In this document: in pieces, positions 16,106-24,809 of the stretch
How positions within the stretch are numbered: position 1 is the first letter of the stretch
Layout: the number at the start of each line of letters is the position of its first letter
Source of the DNA: JAGNLM01 sp964439835
Lineage (GTDB): Bacteria; Pseudomonadota; Gammaproteobacteria; JAABTG01
Assembly (NCBI GenBank): GCA_964439835.1
Contig: CAYTPQ010000019.1
Coordinates: 1-53,208 of the forward strand
Reading direction: 5' to 3'
DNA: 53,208 bases
Program-made: the position numbers and the translations under genes
The notes under the pieces: generated by a model
Told to the model about the DNA's origin: nothing
Seen by the model: the letters and a program-made list of their open reading frames with translations, nothing else
The model's database searches: none

Positions 16106-17560
16106 TCACTCGAATCCCGGCGGCACGCGGAGGTGCCAGTCCGTGACCTGCTGGTAGCGGTGCCCGACGTTGAGCAGCCGGGCCTCCGAGAAGTAATTCC
16201 CGATCAGCTGCAGACCGACCGGCAGGCCTTCGGCGAAGCCGGCCGGTATCGCGAGGGCGGGCAGGCCGGCCAGGTTCACCGCGATGGTGTAGATGTCCGA
16301 GAGGTACATCTGCACCGGGTCGTCGGTCTTCTCCCCGAGCCGGAAGGCGGTGGTCGGGGAGGTCGGGCCGGCCAGCACGTCGACCTCCTCGAAGGCCCGG
16401 CGGAACTCGTCCGCGATCAGCCGGCGGACCTGCTGGGCCTTCAGGTAATACGCGTCGTAGTAGCCGGCGGAGAGGGCGTAGGTGCCGATCATGATCCGGC
16501 GCTTCACCTCGGCGCCGAACCCCTCGGATCGCGAGCGCTTGTACAGGTCCTCCAGGCTCTTCGGCTCCGCGCAGCGGTGGCCGTAGCGCACTCCGTCGTA
16601 GCGCGAGAGGTTCGAGGAGCACTCGGCAGGGGCGACCACGTAGTAGACCGGGATCGCGATCGAGCTGTTGGGGAGGCTCACCTCCCGCACCCGGGCGCCG
16701 AGGCGCTCGAGCTCCCGCACCGCCGCCTCGACGACCGCCCCGACCCGAGGGTCGAGCCCTTCGCCGAAGTACTCCTTCGGCAGCCCGACCCGCAGGCCAT
16801 CGAGCGGCGCCGCCAGGGCGCCCACGTAGTCGTCCACCGGCCGGTCCAGGCTGGTGGAGTCGCGCGGGTCGAACCCCGCCATCGCCGAGAGCAGCCAGGC
16901 CGCGTCCTCGGCGCTGCGCGCGAACGGGCCGCCCTGGTCCAGGCTGGAGGCGAAGGCGACCATGCCGTAGCGCGAGACGCGGCCGTAGGTGGGCTTCAGC
17001 CCGGTCAGCCCGGTGAGCGCTGCGGGCTGCCGGATCGAGCCGCCGGTGTCGGTGCCGGTCGCCACCGGGGCGAGCCGTGCCGCCACCGCAGCGGCCGAGC
17101 CGCCCGAGGACCCGCCCGGCACCCGCGTGAGGTCCCAGGGGTTGCGCACGGGGCCGTAGAAGCTGGTCTCGGTCGACGAGCCCATGGCGAACTCGTCCAT
17201 GTTGGTCTTGCCGAGCGTAACCATCCCGGCCGCCGCGATCCGCTCCACCACCGTGGCGTCGTAGGGCGCGACGAAGGGGTCGAGCATGCGCGAGCCGCAG
17301 GTGGTGCGTACGCCGCGGGTGCAGAAGATGTCCTTGTGGGCCATCGGCACGCCGGTGAGCGGACCCGCCTCGCCCGCCGCCCGCCGGCGGTCGGCCTCTC
17401 GGGCCTGCTCCAGGGCTTGTTCCTCGGTGACGGTGACGTAGCTGTTCAGCTGCCCGTCCAGCCGCGCGATGCGCTCCAGGAAGTGGCGGGTGAGCTCCTC
17501 GCTGGAGACCTCGCGCCGGTCCAGGGCAGCGGCAATCTCGGCTATGGATTGGTTGTGCAT
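16106..17560 (-). CDS. gatA: Asp-tRNA(Asn)/Glu-tRNA(Gln) amidotransferase subunit A
   Basis: GatA is the glutaminase that releases ammonia for tRNA amidation. The 484-residue protein belongs to the amidase-signature family. The catalytic Lys (HKDIF, K75), the bridging Ser (GGSSGGS, S150) and the nucleophile Ser (TDTGGSIRQPA, S174) are all present with the family spacing. The ATG at 17558-17560 gives MHNQSIAEIAAALDRREVSS, a normal N-terminus. It lies 4 nt downstream of gatC. Presence of gatCAB suggests indirect formation of Gln-tRNA or Asn-tRNA in this organism. Confidence 0.96.
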   Translation of the reverse strand: MHNQSIAEIAAALDRREVSSEELTRHFLERIARLDGQLNSYVTVTEEQALEQAREADRRRAAGEAGPLTGVPMAHKDIFCTRGVRTTCGSRMLDPFVAPYDATVVERIAAAGMVTLGKTNMDEFAMGSSTETSFYGPVRNPWDLTRVPGGSSGGSAAAVAARLAPVATGTDTGGSIRQPAALTGLTGLKPTYGRVSRYGMVAFASSLDQGGPFARSAEDAAWLLSAMAGFDPRDSTSLDRPVDDYVGALAAPLDGLRVGLPKEYFGEGLDPRVGAVVEAAVRELERLGARVREVSLPNSSIAIPVYYVVAPAECSSNLSRYDGVRYGHRCAEPKSLEDLYKRSRSEGFGAEVKRRIMIGTYALSAGYYDAYYLKAQQVRRLIADEFRRAFEEVDVLAGPTSPTTAFRLGEKTDDPVQMYLSDIYTIAVNLAGLPALAIPAGFAEGLPVGLQLIGNYFSEARLLNVGHRYQQVTDWHLRVPPGFE

Positions 17561-17564
17561 TGCT

Positions 17565-17852
17565 CTACTCGATGACCCGCGGCACCAGGTACAGCCCCGC
17601 CTCGGTGAGCGGTGCCACCGACTGGAACAGCTCGCGCTGGTCGAATTCCGTGACCTCGTCGGCCCGCAACCGCTGGGTCGCGTCCAGGGGGTGGGCCATC
17701 GGCGCCACGCCCGCCGTGTCGACCCGCTGCAGCTGCTCGACCAGGTCCAGGATGCTCGACAGCTCGCGGACGTATCGCGGAATGTCCTCTTCGGCGAGGC
17801 CCAGCCGGGCCAGGTGGGCGATGTTCTCAACGTCCTTTCGGGTGAGCGGCAT
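17565..17852 (-). CDS. gatC: Asp-tRNA(Asn)/Glu-tRNA(Gln) amidotransferase subunit C
   Basis: GatC is the small subunit that wraps around and stabilises GatA-GatB. The 95-residue product has the family segments VENIAHLARLGLAEEDIPRY and VAPMAHPLDATQRLRADEV, and the usual length. It is the first gene of the gatCAB operon, divergent from mreB. The 166-nt gap between them (17853-18018) must contain both promoters. A TATACC-like -10 at 17971-17976 is visible for mreB, but I see no convincing -35. Confidence 0.95.
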   Translation of the reverse strand: MPLTRKDVENIAHLARLGLAEEDIPRYVRELSSILDLVEQLQRVDTAGVAPMAHPLDATQRLRADEVTEFDQRELFQSVAPLTEAGLYLVPRVIE

Positions 17853-18018
17853 GGGGGCGCTTCCGGAGGGTGGGGCGGGCCGCCGGCTTGCCGGCGAAAA
17901 TGACCGCTGATACAGTACCGCGCTCTCGCGCCGGCCGACGAGGGACTGCCGCCAGGCCGTGCGTCCGCATTATACCGTCCCTCTTCCTGCACAATCAGCC
18001 CACGGCCCGGACCGGACT

Positions 18019-19068
18019 ATGTTGCTCAAGAGCCTCAGGGGTTTCTTCTCCAACGACCTGTCGATCGACCTCGGTACGGCCAACACGCTGATCTACGTGC
18101 GGGGCCAGGGCATCGTGCTGAACGAGCCCTCGGTCGTCGCGATCCGCCAGGAGCGGGGGCCGGGCGGGGCCAAGACCATCGCCGCGGTCGGCAACGACGC
18201 CAAGCGGATGCTGGGGCGTACCCCAGGCCACATCACCGCGATCCGGCCGATGCGCGACGGTGTCATCGCCGATTTCACCGTCACCGAGAAGATGCTCCAG
18301 CACTTCATCCACAAGGTGCACGCGAACCGGTTCCTGCGCCCGAGCCCACGGGTGCTGGTGGGGGTGCCGAGCGGCTCGACCCAGGTCGAGCGCCGCGCCA
18401 TCCGTGAGTCGGCCGGCGGCGCCGGCGCCCGCGAGGTGTACCTGATCGAGGAGCCGATGGCGGCGGCCATCGGCGCGGGTCTGCCGGTGAGCGAGGCCAG
18501 CGGCTCGATGGTGGTCGACATCGGTGGCGGCACCACGGAAGTCGCGGTCATCTCCCTGAACGGCATCGTCTACGCCTCCTCGGTCCGGATCGGCGGCGAC
18601 CGCTTCGACGAGGCGATCATCAACTACGTGCGCCGCAACTACGGCAGCCTGATCGGCGAGGCGACGGCAGAGCGGGTCAAGCACGAGATCGGGTCGGCTT
18701 ACCCCGGCAACGAGCTGCGGGAGATCGAGGTCCGCGGCCGCAATCTGGCCGAGGGCGTGCCCCGCAGCTTCATGCTGAACAGCAACGAGATCCTGGAGGC
18801 CCTGCAGGAGCCGCTGTCCGGCATCGTCAGCGCGGTGAAGACCGCGCTCGAGCAGACCCCCCCGGAGCTCGGCGCGGACGTGGCCGAGCGCGGCATGGTG
18901 CTGACCGGTGGCGGCGCGCTGCTGCGCGACCTGGATCGTCTGCTGATGGAGGAGACCGGCCTGCCCGTCATCATCGCCGAGGACCCCCTCACCTGCGTGG
19001 CGCGGGGCGGCGGCCGGGCCCTGGAGATGATGGACGAGAAGGGCGTCGACGTCTTCGCCAGCGAGTAA
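18019..19068 (+). CDS. mreB: Rod shape-determining protein MreB
   Basis: MreB is the bacterial actin that directs lateral cell-wall synthesis under the inner membrane. The 349-residue protein starts MLLKSLRGFFSNDLSIDLGT. It contains the phosphate-1 motif IDLGTANTLIYV, the VGVPSG segment, the phosphate-2 motif VVDIGGGTTEVAVIS and the late LTGGGALLRDLD motif. The frame is open 60 nt further upstream, but the ATG at 18019 gives the normal N-terminal membrane-binding start. It leads the mreBCD-mrdA-rodA-mltB cluster. Confidence 0.97.
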   Translation: MLLKSLRGFFSNDLSIDLGTANTLIYVRGQGIVLNEPSVVAIRQERGPGGAKTIAAVGNDAKRMLGRTPGHITAIRPMRDGVIADFTVTEKMLQHFIHKVHANRFLRPSPRVLVGVPSGSTQVERRAIRESAGGAGAREVYLIEEPMAAAIGAGLPVSEASGSMVVDIGGGTTEVAVISLNGIVYASSVRIGGDRFDEAIINYVRRNYGSLIGEATAERVKHEIGSAYPGNELREIEVRGRNLAEGVPRSFMLNSNEILEALQEPLSGIVSAVKTALEQTPPELGADVAERGMVLTGGGALLRDLDRLLMEETGLPVIIAEDPLTCVARGGGRALEMMDEKGVDVFASE

Positions 19069-19086
19069 CACCCCCTCCCCCGGTCG

Positions 19087-19119
19087 GCCGGCGCTCGCTA
19101 CACTCGTGCCAGCGCCGGC
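19087..19119 (+). terminator. Hairpin between mreB and mreC
   Basis: GCCGGCGCT at 19087-19095 pairs perfectly with AGCGCCGGC at 19111-19119 across a 15-nt loop, 18 nt after the mreB stop. There is no U-tract. It may be a partial attenuator that sets a higher level of mreB relative to mreCD, or an mRNA-stabilising stem. Function is inferred. Confidence 0.4.
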
Positions 19120-19276
19120 GGGTCGAGCGATCGGTGCCGACCCTGATCGACCGATCTCCTGCCGTTGATGCCGCGGGGCGTTACCCCGCTGGAACGACGA
19201 CGAGGTTGTACCCATAGCCCCGGCAAAGCCCCTGTTCTCGGCTGGCCCCGCCCTCAGCCTGCGGCTGATCGTTTTT

Positions 19277-20095
19277 GTGCTGGCCTCGCTCGTGCTGATG
19301 ACGGTGGACCACCGGTACCGGCACCTGGAGGCCGCGAGGGCGGGCCTGGCCGTCGTCGTCCTGCCGCTGCAGCTGGCCGTGAACGCACCGTTCCAGGCCG
19401 CCCAGTGGGCGAGCGACGGGCTGGCCACCCGCCGCGCCCTGGTGGAGGACAACGCCCGCCTGCGCGAGGAACGCCTGTTGATCGAGGCCCGACTGGGCCG
19501 GTTCGCCGACCTGGAGGCCGAGAACCGGCGGCTGCGCGAGCTCTTGGAGTCCTCCTCGCGGGTGGGCGAGCGGGTCCTGATCGCCGAGGTCATGGCGGTC
19601 GACCTGGACCCGTTCTCCCACAAGATCCTGCTGAACCGCGGCTCCCGCGACGGCGCCTTCATCGGCCAGCCGCTGATCGACGCCAATGGCGTGATGGGGC
19701 AAGTGGTCCACGTGACACCCTTCTCCTGCACCGCCCTGCTGATCACCGACCCCAACCACGCGCTGCCGGTGCAGCTCACGCGCAACGGCCTGCGCTCGAT
19801 TGCCATCGGCCGCGGGGTCAGTAACGGGCTGGAGCTTGCGCACATACCCCTCAACGCCGACATCCGGGCCGGTGACCTGGTCGTGACCTCGGGGATCGGG
19901 GGGCGCTTCCCGTCGGGGTACCCGGTCGGCCGGGTCACCCAGGTGCGCCTGGACACCGGCCGTCCGTTCGCCGAAGTGAGCGTCGAGCCTGCCGCCCACC
20001 TGGAGCGCAACCGGGAGGTCCTGCTGGTCTGGGCACCCGGGCAGGCCCCCGGCGACGTGGCCCGCAACCCGCCTGCCGCAGGGGGAGGGTCGTGA
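19277..20095 (+). CDS. mreC: Rod shape-determining protein MreC
   Basis: MreC is a bitopic inner-membrane protein whose periplasmic beta domains link MreB to PBP2-RodA. From GTG 19277 the protein has 272 residues. It shows a hydrophobic N-terminus, a coiled coil (about residues 45-85, with LEAENRRLRELLES), then the beta domains with GVMGQVVHVTPFSC and GDLVVTSGIGGRFPSGYPVG. MreC-like sequence continues upstream of the GTG (KPLFSAGPALSLRLIVFVLA) to an ATA at 19214. No ATG, GTG or TTG exists in that extension, but a GAGG lies 8 nt before the ATA. The true start may therefore be AUA at 19214. mreD overlaps its stop by 4 nt. Confidence 0.9.
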   Translation: MLASLVLMTVDHRYRHLEAARAGLAVVVLPLQLAVNAPFQAAQWASDGLATRRALVEDNARLREERLLIEARLGRFADLEAENRRLRELLESSSRVGERVLIAEVMAVDLDPFSHKILLNRGSRDGAFIGQPLIDANGVMGQVVHVTPFSCTALLITDPNHALPVQLTRNGLRSIAIGRGVSNGLELAHIPLNADIRAGDLVVTSGIGGRFPSGYPVGRVTQVRLDTGRPFAEVSVEPAAHLERNREVLLVWAPGQAPGDVARNPPAAGGGS

Positions 20096-20583
20096 CGCCG
20101 CCGTCCCCACGCCGGGGCACGCTGACCATCGCCGTCAGCTTCGTCCTCGCGCTGATGCTGACGGCCCTGCCGCTGCCCTCCTGGGCAGAGCCCTGGCGCC
20201 CCGCCTGGGTGACCCTGGTGCTGGTCTACTGGGTCCTCGCGCTGCCCCACCGGGTCGGCGTCGGCGTCGGCTGGCTGCTCGGGCTGCTGCTCGACGTCAT
20301 GATGGGCACCCTGCTCGGCCAGCACGCGCTCAGCCTGGCGCTGGTGGCGTTCCTGGCGCTGCGCCTGCACCAGCGCCTGCGGGTCCTGCCGGCCTGGCAG
20401 CAGGGCGCCAGCATATTCCTGCTGGTGGTCCTGGACCGGGCGCTCTCGCTCTGGGTCACCGGCATCCAGGGCATGCCGACCGAGGCCCGGGCCATCTGGG
20501 CCCCGGCGGTCACCAGCACGCTGCTCTGGCCCTGGCTGTTCGTCGTCCTCCGCGACGTGCGCCGTCGCTACCAGGTCTCTTGA
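20092..20583 (+). CDS. mreD: Rod shape-determining protein MreD
   Basis: MreD is a small polytopic inner-membrane protein of the elongasome. The 163-residue product is dominated by hydrophobic helices (about five). It has the family segment YWVLALPHRVGVGVGWLLGLLLD, cited by position at about residues 44-66, followed by MMGTLLGQHALSLALVAFLAL. The GTG start overlaps the mreC stop (GTGA), implying translational coupling. mrdA follows 3 nt after its stop. Confidence 0.93.
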   Translation: MTPPSPRRGTLTIAVSFVLALMLTALPLPSWAEPWRPAWVTLVLVYWVLALPHRVGVGVGWLLGLLLDVMMGTLLGQHALSLALVAFLALRLHQRLRVLPAWQQGASIFLLVVLDRALSLWVTGIQGMPTEARAIWAPAVTSTLLWPWLFVVLRDVRRRYQVS

Positions 20584-20586
20584 GGA

Positions 20587-22485
20587 GTGCGCCTCGACAA
20601 CCGCATGCGGGACCGGATCCAGGAGTCGCTCCTGGTCAGCAACCGGCTCCTGATAGCCCTCGTCGGCGTCGTCCTCCTGATCGCCGCCCTGGTCGCCCGC
20701 CTGTTCTTCCTCCAGGTGGTCAGCCACGACCACTTCGCCACCCTGTCCGAGGACAACCGGGTCAAGCTCGTCCCGGTGCCGCCGACACGCGGGCTGATCT
20801 ACGACCGCCACGGCGTCATGCTGGCCCACAACCAGCCCTCGTTCGGGCTGGAGCTCACGCCGGAGTCGGTGCCGGACATGGACCGCACACTGCGGGAGCT
20901 CGAGCAGGTCATCGAGGTGCGGCCCGGCGACCTTGCCCGCTTCCGCACGCTGATGAAACGCCGGCGGCGCTTCGAGAGCGTGCCCCTGCGGCTCAACCTG
21001 AGCGAGGAGGAGGTCGCGCGCTTCGCCGTCAACCGCCACCGCTTCCCCGGCGTCGACGTCGAGGCACGGCTCTCCCGGGATTACCCCCTCGGCGCCTCTT
21101 CTGCGCACGTGGTGGGCTACGTCGGCCGGATTGACGAGCAAGAGCTGCAGGTCCTGGACACCGCCGACTACGCCGGCACCACCCACATCGGTAAGACCGG
21201 CGTGGAGAAGGCCTACGAGGAGGCCCTGCACGGCCGGGTGGGCTACGAGCAGGTGGAGACCAACGCCTCCGGCCGGCTCCTGCGGGTGCTCTCGCACCGT
21301 CCCGCCGTCTCGGGCCGGGACGTCTACCTGCACGTGGACATGTCGCTGCAGCTCGCGGCCGAGGAGGCCCTGGGCGAGGAGAACGGCGCCGTGGTGGCGA
21401 TCGAGCCCCACACCGGCGCGGTGCGGGCCCTGGTCAGCAAGCCGGGTTTCGACCCGAACCCGTTCGTCAACGGCATCGACGTGGCGCGCTACCGCGCCCT
21501 GCAGAAGTCCTCCGCCCGGCCTCTCTATAACCGAGCGCTGCGAGGCCAATACCCCCCCGGGTCGACGGTGAAGCCCTTCATGGGGCTGGCTGGCCTCGTC
21601 TACAACGTCGGGCTCGCACAGGGGGCCACCTACTGCCGGGGCTCGTTCACGCTACCGGGCGTCAGCCACGTCTTCCGGGACTGGAAGAAGGGAGGGCACG
21701 GGCGGGTTGACCTCAACCTGGCCATCATGCGGTCTTGCGACGTGTACTTTTACGAGATGGCCCTGGCGCTCGGCATCGACCGCATGCACGCGTTCATGTC
21801 CAGCTTCGGATTCGGCGAGCCCACGGGCATCGACGTGGGGGGCGAGCTGCCGGGCCTAATGCCCTCCACCGCGTGGAAGAAGACCCGCCGGGGCCAGAAC
21901 TGGTACCTGGGCGAGACGATCAGCGCCGGGATCGGCCAGGGCTACTGGCTCGCGACCCCAGTGCAGCTGGCCACGGCGACGGCGACGCTCGCCACTCGGG
22001 GTCAGCGGGTCGAGCCCCGGGTGGCCCGGGCGGTGGTCGACCCGCCCACCGGCCGGATGACCCTGGTCAACACGCTGACGCGGCACGTCGGTCCCCCCGA
22101 GTCGAGCCGCTTCTGGGAGAAGGTGATCCAGGGCATGGTCAACGTGGTCCACAGCCCCGGCGGCACGGCGTTACGGGTTGGCGCCGACGCCAAGTATCGG
22201 CTGGCGGGAAAAACCGGCACCGCTCAGGTGTTCTCGCTGCGCGGTGGCACGTACAACGAGAAGTCGACGCCAAAGCACTTGCGCGACCACGCCCTGTTCA
22301 TCGCCTTCGCGCCCGCCGAGGACCCCCGGATCGCGGTGGCCGTCCTGGTCGAGAACGGCGGCGGAGGCTCGCGGACCGCGGCCCCGGTCGCCCGCAAGGT
22401 GATGGACCACTACCTGCTTGGGGCCGTCGGCGAGGGCCGCGCCGATCCCCTGGCCGAGGCCGAAGACGACGAGGACGAGGAGTGA
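20587..22485 (+). CDS. mrdA: Penicillin-binding protein 2 (peptidoglycan transpeptidase)
   Basis: PBP2 cross-links peptidoglycan during cell elongation with RodA. The 632-residue protein has an N-terminal membrane anchor (about 18-42), the PBP dimerisation domain from about 60 (PPTRGLIYDRHGVMLAHN), and the transpeptidase domain. That domain has the active-site STVK with Ser326, the SCD motif with Ser383 and the KTGT motif with Lys542. The start is GTG 20587, giving MRLDNRMRDRIQES, which resembles the E. coli PBP2 N-terminus; an ATG at 20605 is the alternative. The C-terminus ends in an acidic Asp/Glu tail. Confidence 0.96.
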   Translation: MRLDNRMRDRIQESLLVSNRLLIALVGVVLLIAALVARLFFLQVVSHDHFATLSEDNRVKLVPVPPTRGLIYDRHGVMLAHNQPSFGLELTPESVPDMDRTLRELEQVIEVRPGDLARFRTLMKRRRRFESVPLRLNLSEEEVARFAVNRHRFPGVDVEARLSRDYPLGASSAHVVGYVGRIDEQELQVLDTADYAGTTHIGKTGVEKAYEEALHGRVGYEQVETNASGRLLRVLSHRPAVSGRDVYLHVDMSLQLAAEEALGEENGAVVAIEPHTGAVRALVSKPGFDPNPFVNGIDVARYRALQKSSARPLYNRALRGQYPPGSTVKPFMGLAGLVYNVGLAQGATYCRGSFTLPGVSHVFRDWKKGGHGRVDLNLAIMRSCDVYFYEMALALGIDRMHAFMSSFGFGEPTGIDVGGELPGLMPSTAWKKTRRGQNWYLGETISAGIGQGYWLATPVQLATATATLATRGQRVEPRVARAVVDPPTGRMTLVNTLTRHVGPPESSRFWEKVIQGMVNVVHSPGGTALRVGADAKYRLAGKTGTAQVFSLRGGTYNEKSTPKHLRDHALFIAFAPAEDPRIAVAVLVENGGGGSRTAAPVARKVMDHYLLGAVGEGRADPLAEAEDDEDEE

Positions 22486-23594
22486 GTCTGGTCGCTGAGC
22501 CGTGGGCGCGCCGACTGCTGCGGGTCCCGTTGCGCCTGGACGTCCCGTTGCTGACGGGGCTCCTGCTGCTGGCGGCGCTCGGTGGTGTGATCCTCTACTC
22601 GGCCAGCGCCCAGGACTGGGAGGTGGTGGTGCGCCAGGGTCTGCGGCTGGCGCTGGCCCTCGCCGTGATGGTCGCGTTCGCCCAGGTCCCGCCCCCGCTC
22701 TTGTACCGGTGGGCGCCCTGGCTCTACGTGGGGGGGGTGCTGCTGCTGGTCGCCGTCATGGTTGCCGGCGACGTCGGCAAGGGCGCCCAGCGCTGGCTCG
22801 ATCTCCAGTTTGTGCGCTTCCAGCCCTCGGAGATGGTGAAAGTCACCGTCCCGTTGATGCTCGCCCGCTACCTATCGGAGGGATCGCTGCCGCCGAGCTT
22901 CCTGCGCGTCGTCGGCGCCGCCGTCCTGATCGCCGTGCCCTTCGGGCTGATCGCGAAGCAGCCGGACCTGGGCACGGCCCTTCTGGTGGGTGCTTCGGGT
23001 GCCTTCGTGCTGTTCCTGGCCGGCCTGCGGTGGCGACTGATCGGACTGCTGGTCGCGCTCTTCGCCGGGGCGGCGCCGGTGGCCTGGATGTTCCTGCGCG
23101 ACTACCAGCGCCAGCGGGTGCTCACCTTCCTCGACCCCGAGAATGACCCGCTCGGGGCGGGCTACCACATCATCCAGTCGAAGATCGCCATCGGTTCCGG
23201 GGGCCTCTACGGCAAGGGCTGGCTCAACGGCACCCAGTCGCACCTGGACTTCCTGCCCGAGCGGGCCACGGATTTCATCTTCGCGGTGGTCAGCGAGGAG
23301 TTTGGCCTGGTCGGGGTCTCGGTGCTCCTGGCCGTCTACGTATACATCATCGCGCGCGGCCTCTACCTGGCATCCGGGGCGCCGGACACCTTCGGACGTC
23401 TCCTGGGCGGCAGCCTGGTCCTCACCTTCTTCGTCTACGTCTTCGTCAACGTCGGGATGGTGAGCGGCCTCCTGCCGGTCGTGGGGGTGCCGCTGCCGCT
23501 CGTGAGCTATGGGGGGACCTCGCTCGTGACGGTGATGGCGGGCTTCGGTATCCTCATGGCCGTCTATTCCCACCGACGGCTGACTCCCCGTTGA
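22482..23594 (+). CDS. rodA: Peptidoglycan glycosyltransferase RodA (MrdB, SEDS family)
   Basis: RodA polymerises lipid II into glycan strands in partnership with PBP2. The 370-residue protein is polytopic and carries SEDS motifs: RWLDLQFVRFQPSEMVKV, AKQPDLGTALLVGASGAFVL, GWLNGTQSHLDFLPERATDF with the catalytic-region Asp, and GVPLPLVSYGGTSLV near the end. The GTG at 22482 overlaps the mrdA stop as GTGA, so the synthase pair is translationally coupled. mltB follows after 3 nt. Confidence 0.96.
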   Translation: MSLVAEPWARRLLRVPLRLDVPLLTGLLLLAALGGVILYSASAQDWEVVVRQGLRLALALAVMVAFAQVPPPLLYRWAPWLYVGGVLLLVAVMVAGDVGKGAQRWLDLQFVRFQPSEMVKVTVPLMLARYLSEGSLPPSFLRVVGAAVLIAVPFGLIAKQPDLGTALLVGASGAFVLFLAGLRWRLIGLLVALFAGAAPVAWMFLRDYQRQRVLTFLDPENDPLGAGYHIIQSKIAIGSGGLYGKGWLNGTQSHLDFLPERATDFIFAVVSEEFGLVGVSVLLAVYVYIIARGLYLASGAPDTFGRLLGGSLVLTFFVYVFVNVGMVSGLLPVVGVPLPLVSYGGTSLVTVMAGFGILMAVYSHRRLTPR

Positions 23595-23597
23595 CCC

Positions 23598-24614
23598 GTG
23601 GCGAACGAGACCTCTAACAAGGCTGCCCCCCTGTTCGCACTCGCCGCGGCACTCTGGGTGAGTCCGGCGGCGGTGGGCCAGGGCCCCAGCAGGGTCCTCG
23701 ACCAGCCGGGGGCCTCTGCCTTCGTGCGGGAGGTCGCCCAACGCTCCGGCTACTCGCCGGAAGAGCTCGAGGCGCTGTTCGCCCGAGCCGAGGTCTTGCC
23801 ATCGGTGATCGAGGCGATCTCGCGCCCGGCCGAGGCGAAACCCTGGTACGAGTACCGGAGGCTGTTCCTGACTCCCGAGCGGGTGGAGGGTGGGGTGGCC
23901 TTCTGGCGCGCGCAAGCCGCTTCCCTGGAGCGGGCGAGCGCCCAGTACGGTGTGCCGCCAGAGGTCATCGTCGCGATCATCGGGGTCGAGACCCGCTACG
24001 GCCGGAACACCGGCAGCTTTCGGGTGCTGGAGGCGCTGGCCACGCTCGCCTTCGGCTACCCGCGGCGGGCGGAGTTCTTTCGTAAGGAGCTGGAGAGCTT
24101 CCTGGTCCTGGCCCGGGAGGAGGGGATCCAGCCCCTCGAACCGAAGGGCTCCTACGCCGGGGCCATGGGCATCCCGCAGTTCATGCCCAGTAGCTACCGG
24201 CGGTACGCCGTCGACCTAGACGCCGACGGGCACCGTGACCTCTGGCAGAACCCGGCGGACGCCATCGGCAGCGTTGCCAATTACCTGCGGGCCCACGGTT
24301 GGGACCGCGGCGCGCCGGTGGCCGTGCCGGCCACCGTGACGGCGCCCGAGGCACTGCAACTCCTGAAAGCGGGCCTCAAGCCGAGCCTGACCCCGGCCCG
24401 GCTCGCGGCCGAAGGGGTGCGGGTCGAGGGTGAGCTGCCGCCGGAGGAACTCGCCGCCCTGGTACAGCTCGAGACCCAGGAGGGGTACGAGTACTGGCTC
24501 GGCCTGCAGAACTTCTACGCCATCACGCGCTACAACCACAGCGCGCTCTACGCCATGGCGGTGCACCTGCTCTCGCAGCAGATCAAAACGGCCTATGGGG
24601 GCAGGAAGACCTGA
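23598..24614 (+). CDS. mltB: Lytic murein transglycosylase B
   Basis: MltB cleaves the glycan backbone of peptidoglycan to give 1,6-anhydro-muropeptides, giving turnover next to the synthetic RodA/PBP2 machinery. The 338-residue product has the SLT-fold catalytic Glu in VIVAIIGVETRYGRNTG (Glu131), the IPQFMPSSYRRYAVD segment and the calcium-binding-like loop DADGHRDLWQN. A signal sequence is visible (hydrophobic stretch about 8-27, cleavage near AVGQG). No lipobox Cys is obvious, so it may be soluble and periplasmic. The GTG start is 3 nt after rodA. Confidence 0.94.
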   Translation: MANETSNKAAPLFALAAALWVSPAAVGQGPSRVLDQPGASAFVREVAQRSGYSPEELEALFARAEVLPSVIEAISRPAEAKPWYEYRRLFLTPERVEGGVAFWRAQAASLERASAQYGVPPEVIVAIIGVETRYGRNTGSFRVLEALATLAFGYPRRAEFFRKELESFLVLAREEGIQPLEPKGSYAGAMGIPQFMPSSYRRYAVDLDADGHRDLWQNPADAIGSVANYLRAHGWDRGAPVAVPATVTAPEALQLLKAGLKPSLTPARLAAEGVRVEGELPPEELAALVQLETQEGYEYWLGLQNFYAITRYNHSALYAMAVHLLSQQIKTAYGGRKT

Positions 24615-24678
24615 GGGCACGCCGGCCCGCGCCTTCGGCAGCCGGTTCGTCGCCGACTGACCCCCACCGGCCCCGACC

Positions 24679-24707
24679 TTGCGCCGTCCTGGGTTGTTGC
24701 TTAGAGT
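24679..24707 (+). promoter_or_regulatory. Candidate sigma70 promoter for dacA
   Basis: TTGCGC (24679-24684) and TAGAGT (24702-24707) are separated by 17 nt in the 195-nt gap between mltB and dacA. Spacing is ideal but the hexamers are only 3/6 and 4/6 matches. The site would give a leader of roughly 95 nt before dacA. Confidence 0.35.
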
Positions 24708-24809
24708 GCCCGAGCCGAATCGCGCATCGCGGCCCGGAGCGGGTCGCCGGTCGCGTGTCCGCCCGCGCCTCTCCCGCCGGACCCTCTCCTTTGGAGGCCA
24801 TCGAAGATC

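Noticed and set aside
17995..21549. A very long minus-strand open frame (over 1100 codons) opposite mreBCD-mrdA
   Set aside because: It runs antisense to five confidently identified genes and its translation is His/Arg/Gln/Ala-rich low complexity without motifs. Long antisense frames are expected in GC-rich DNA.
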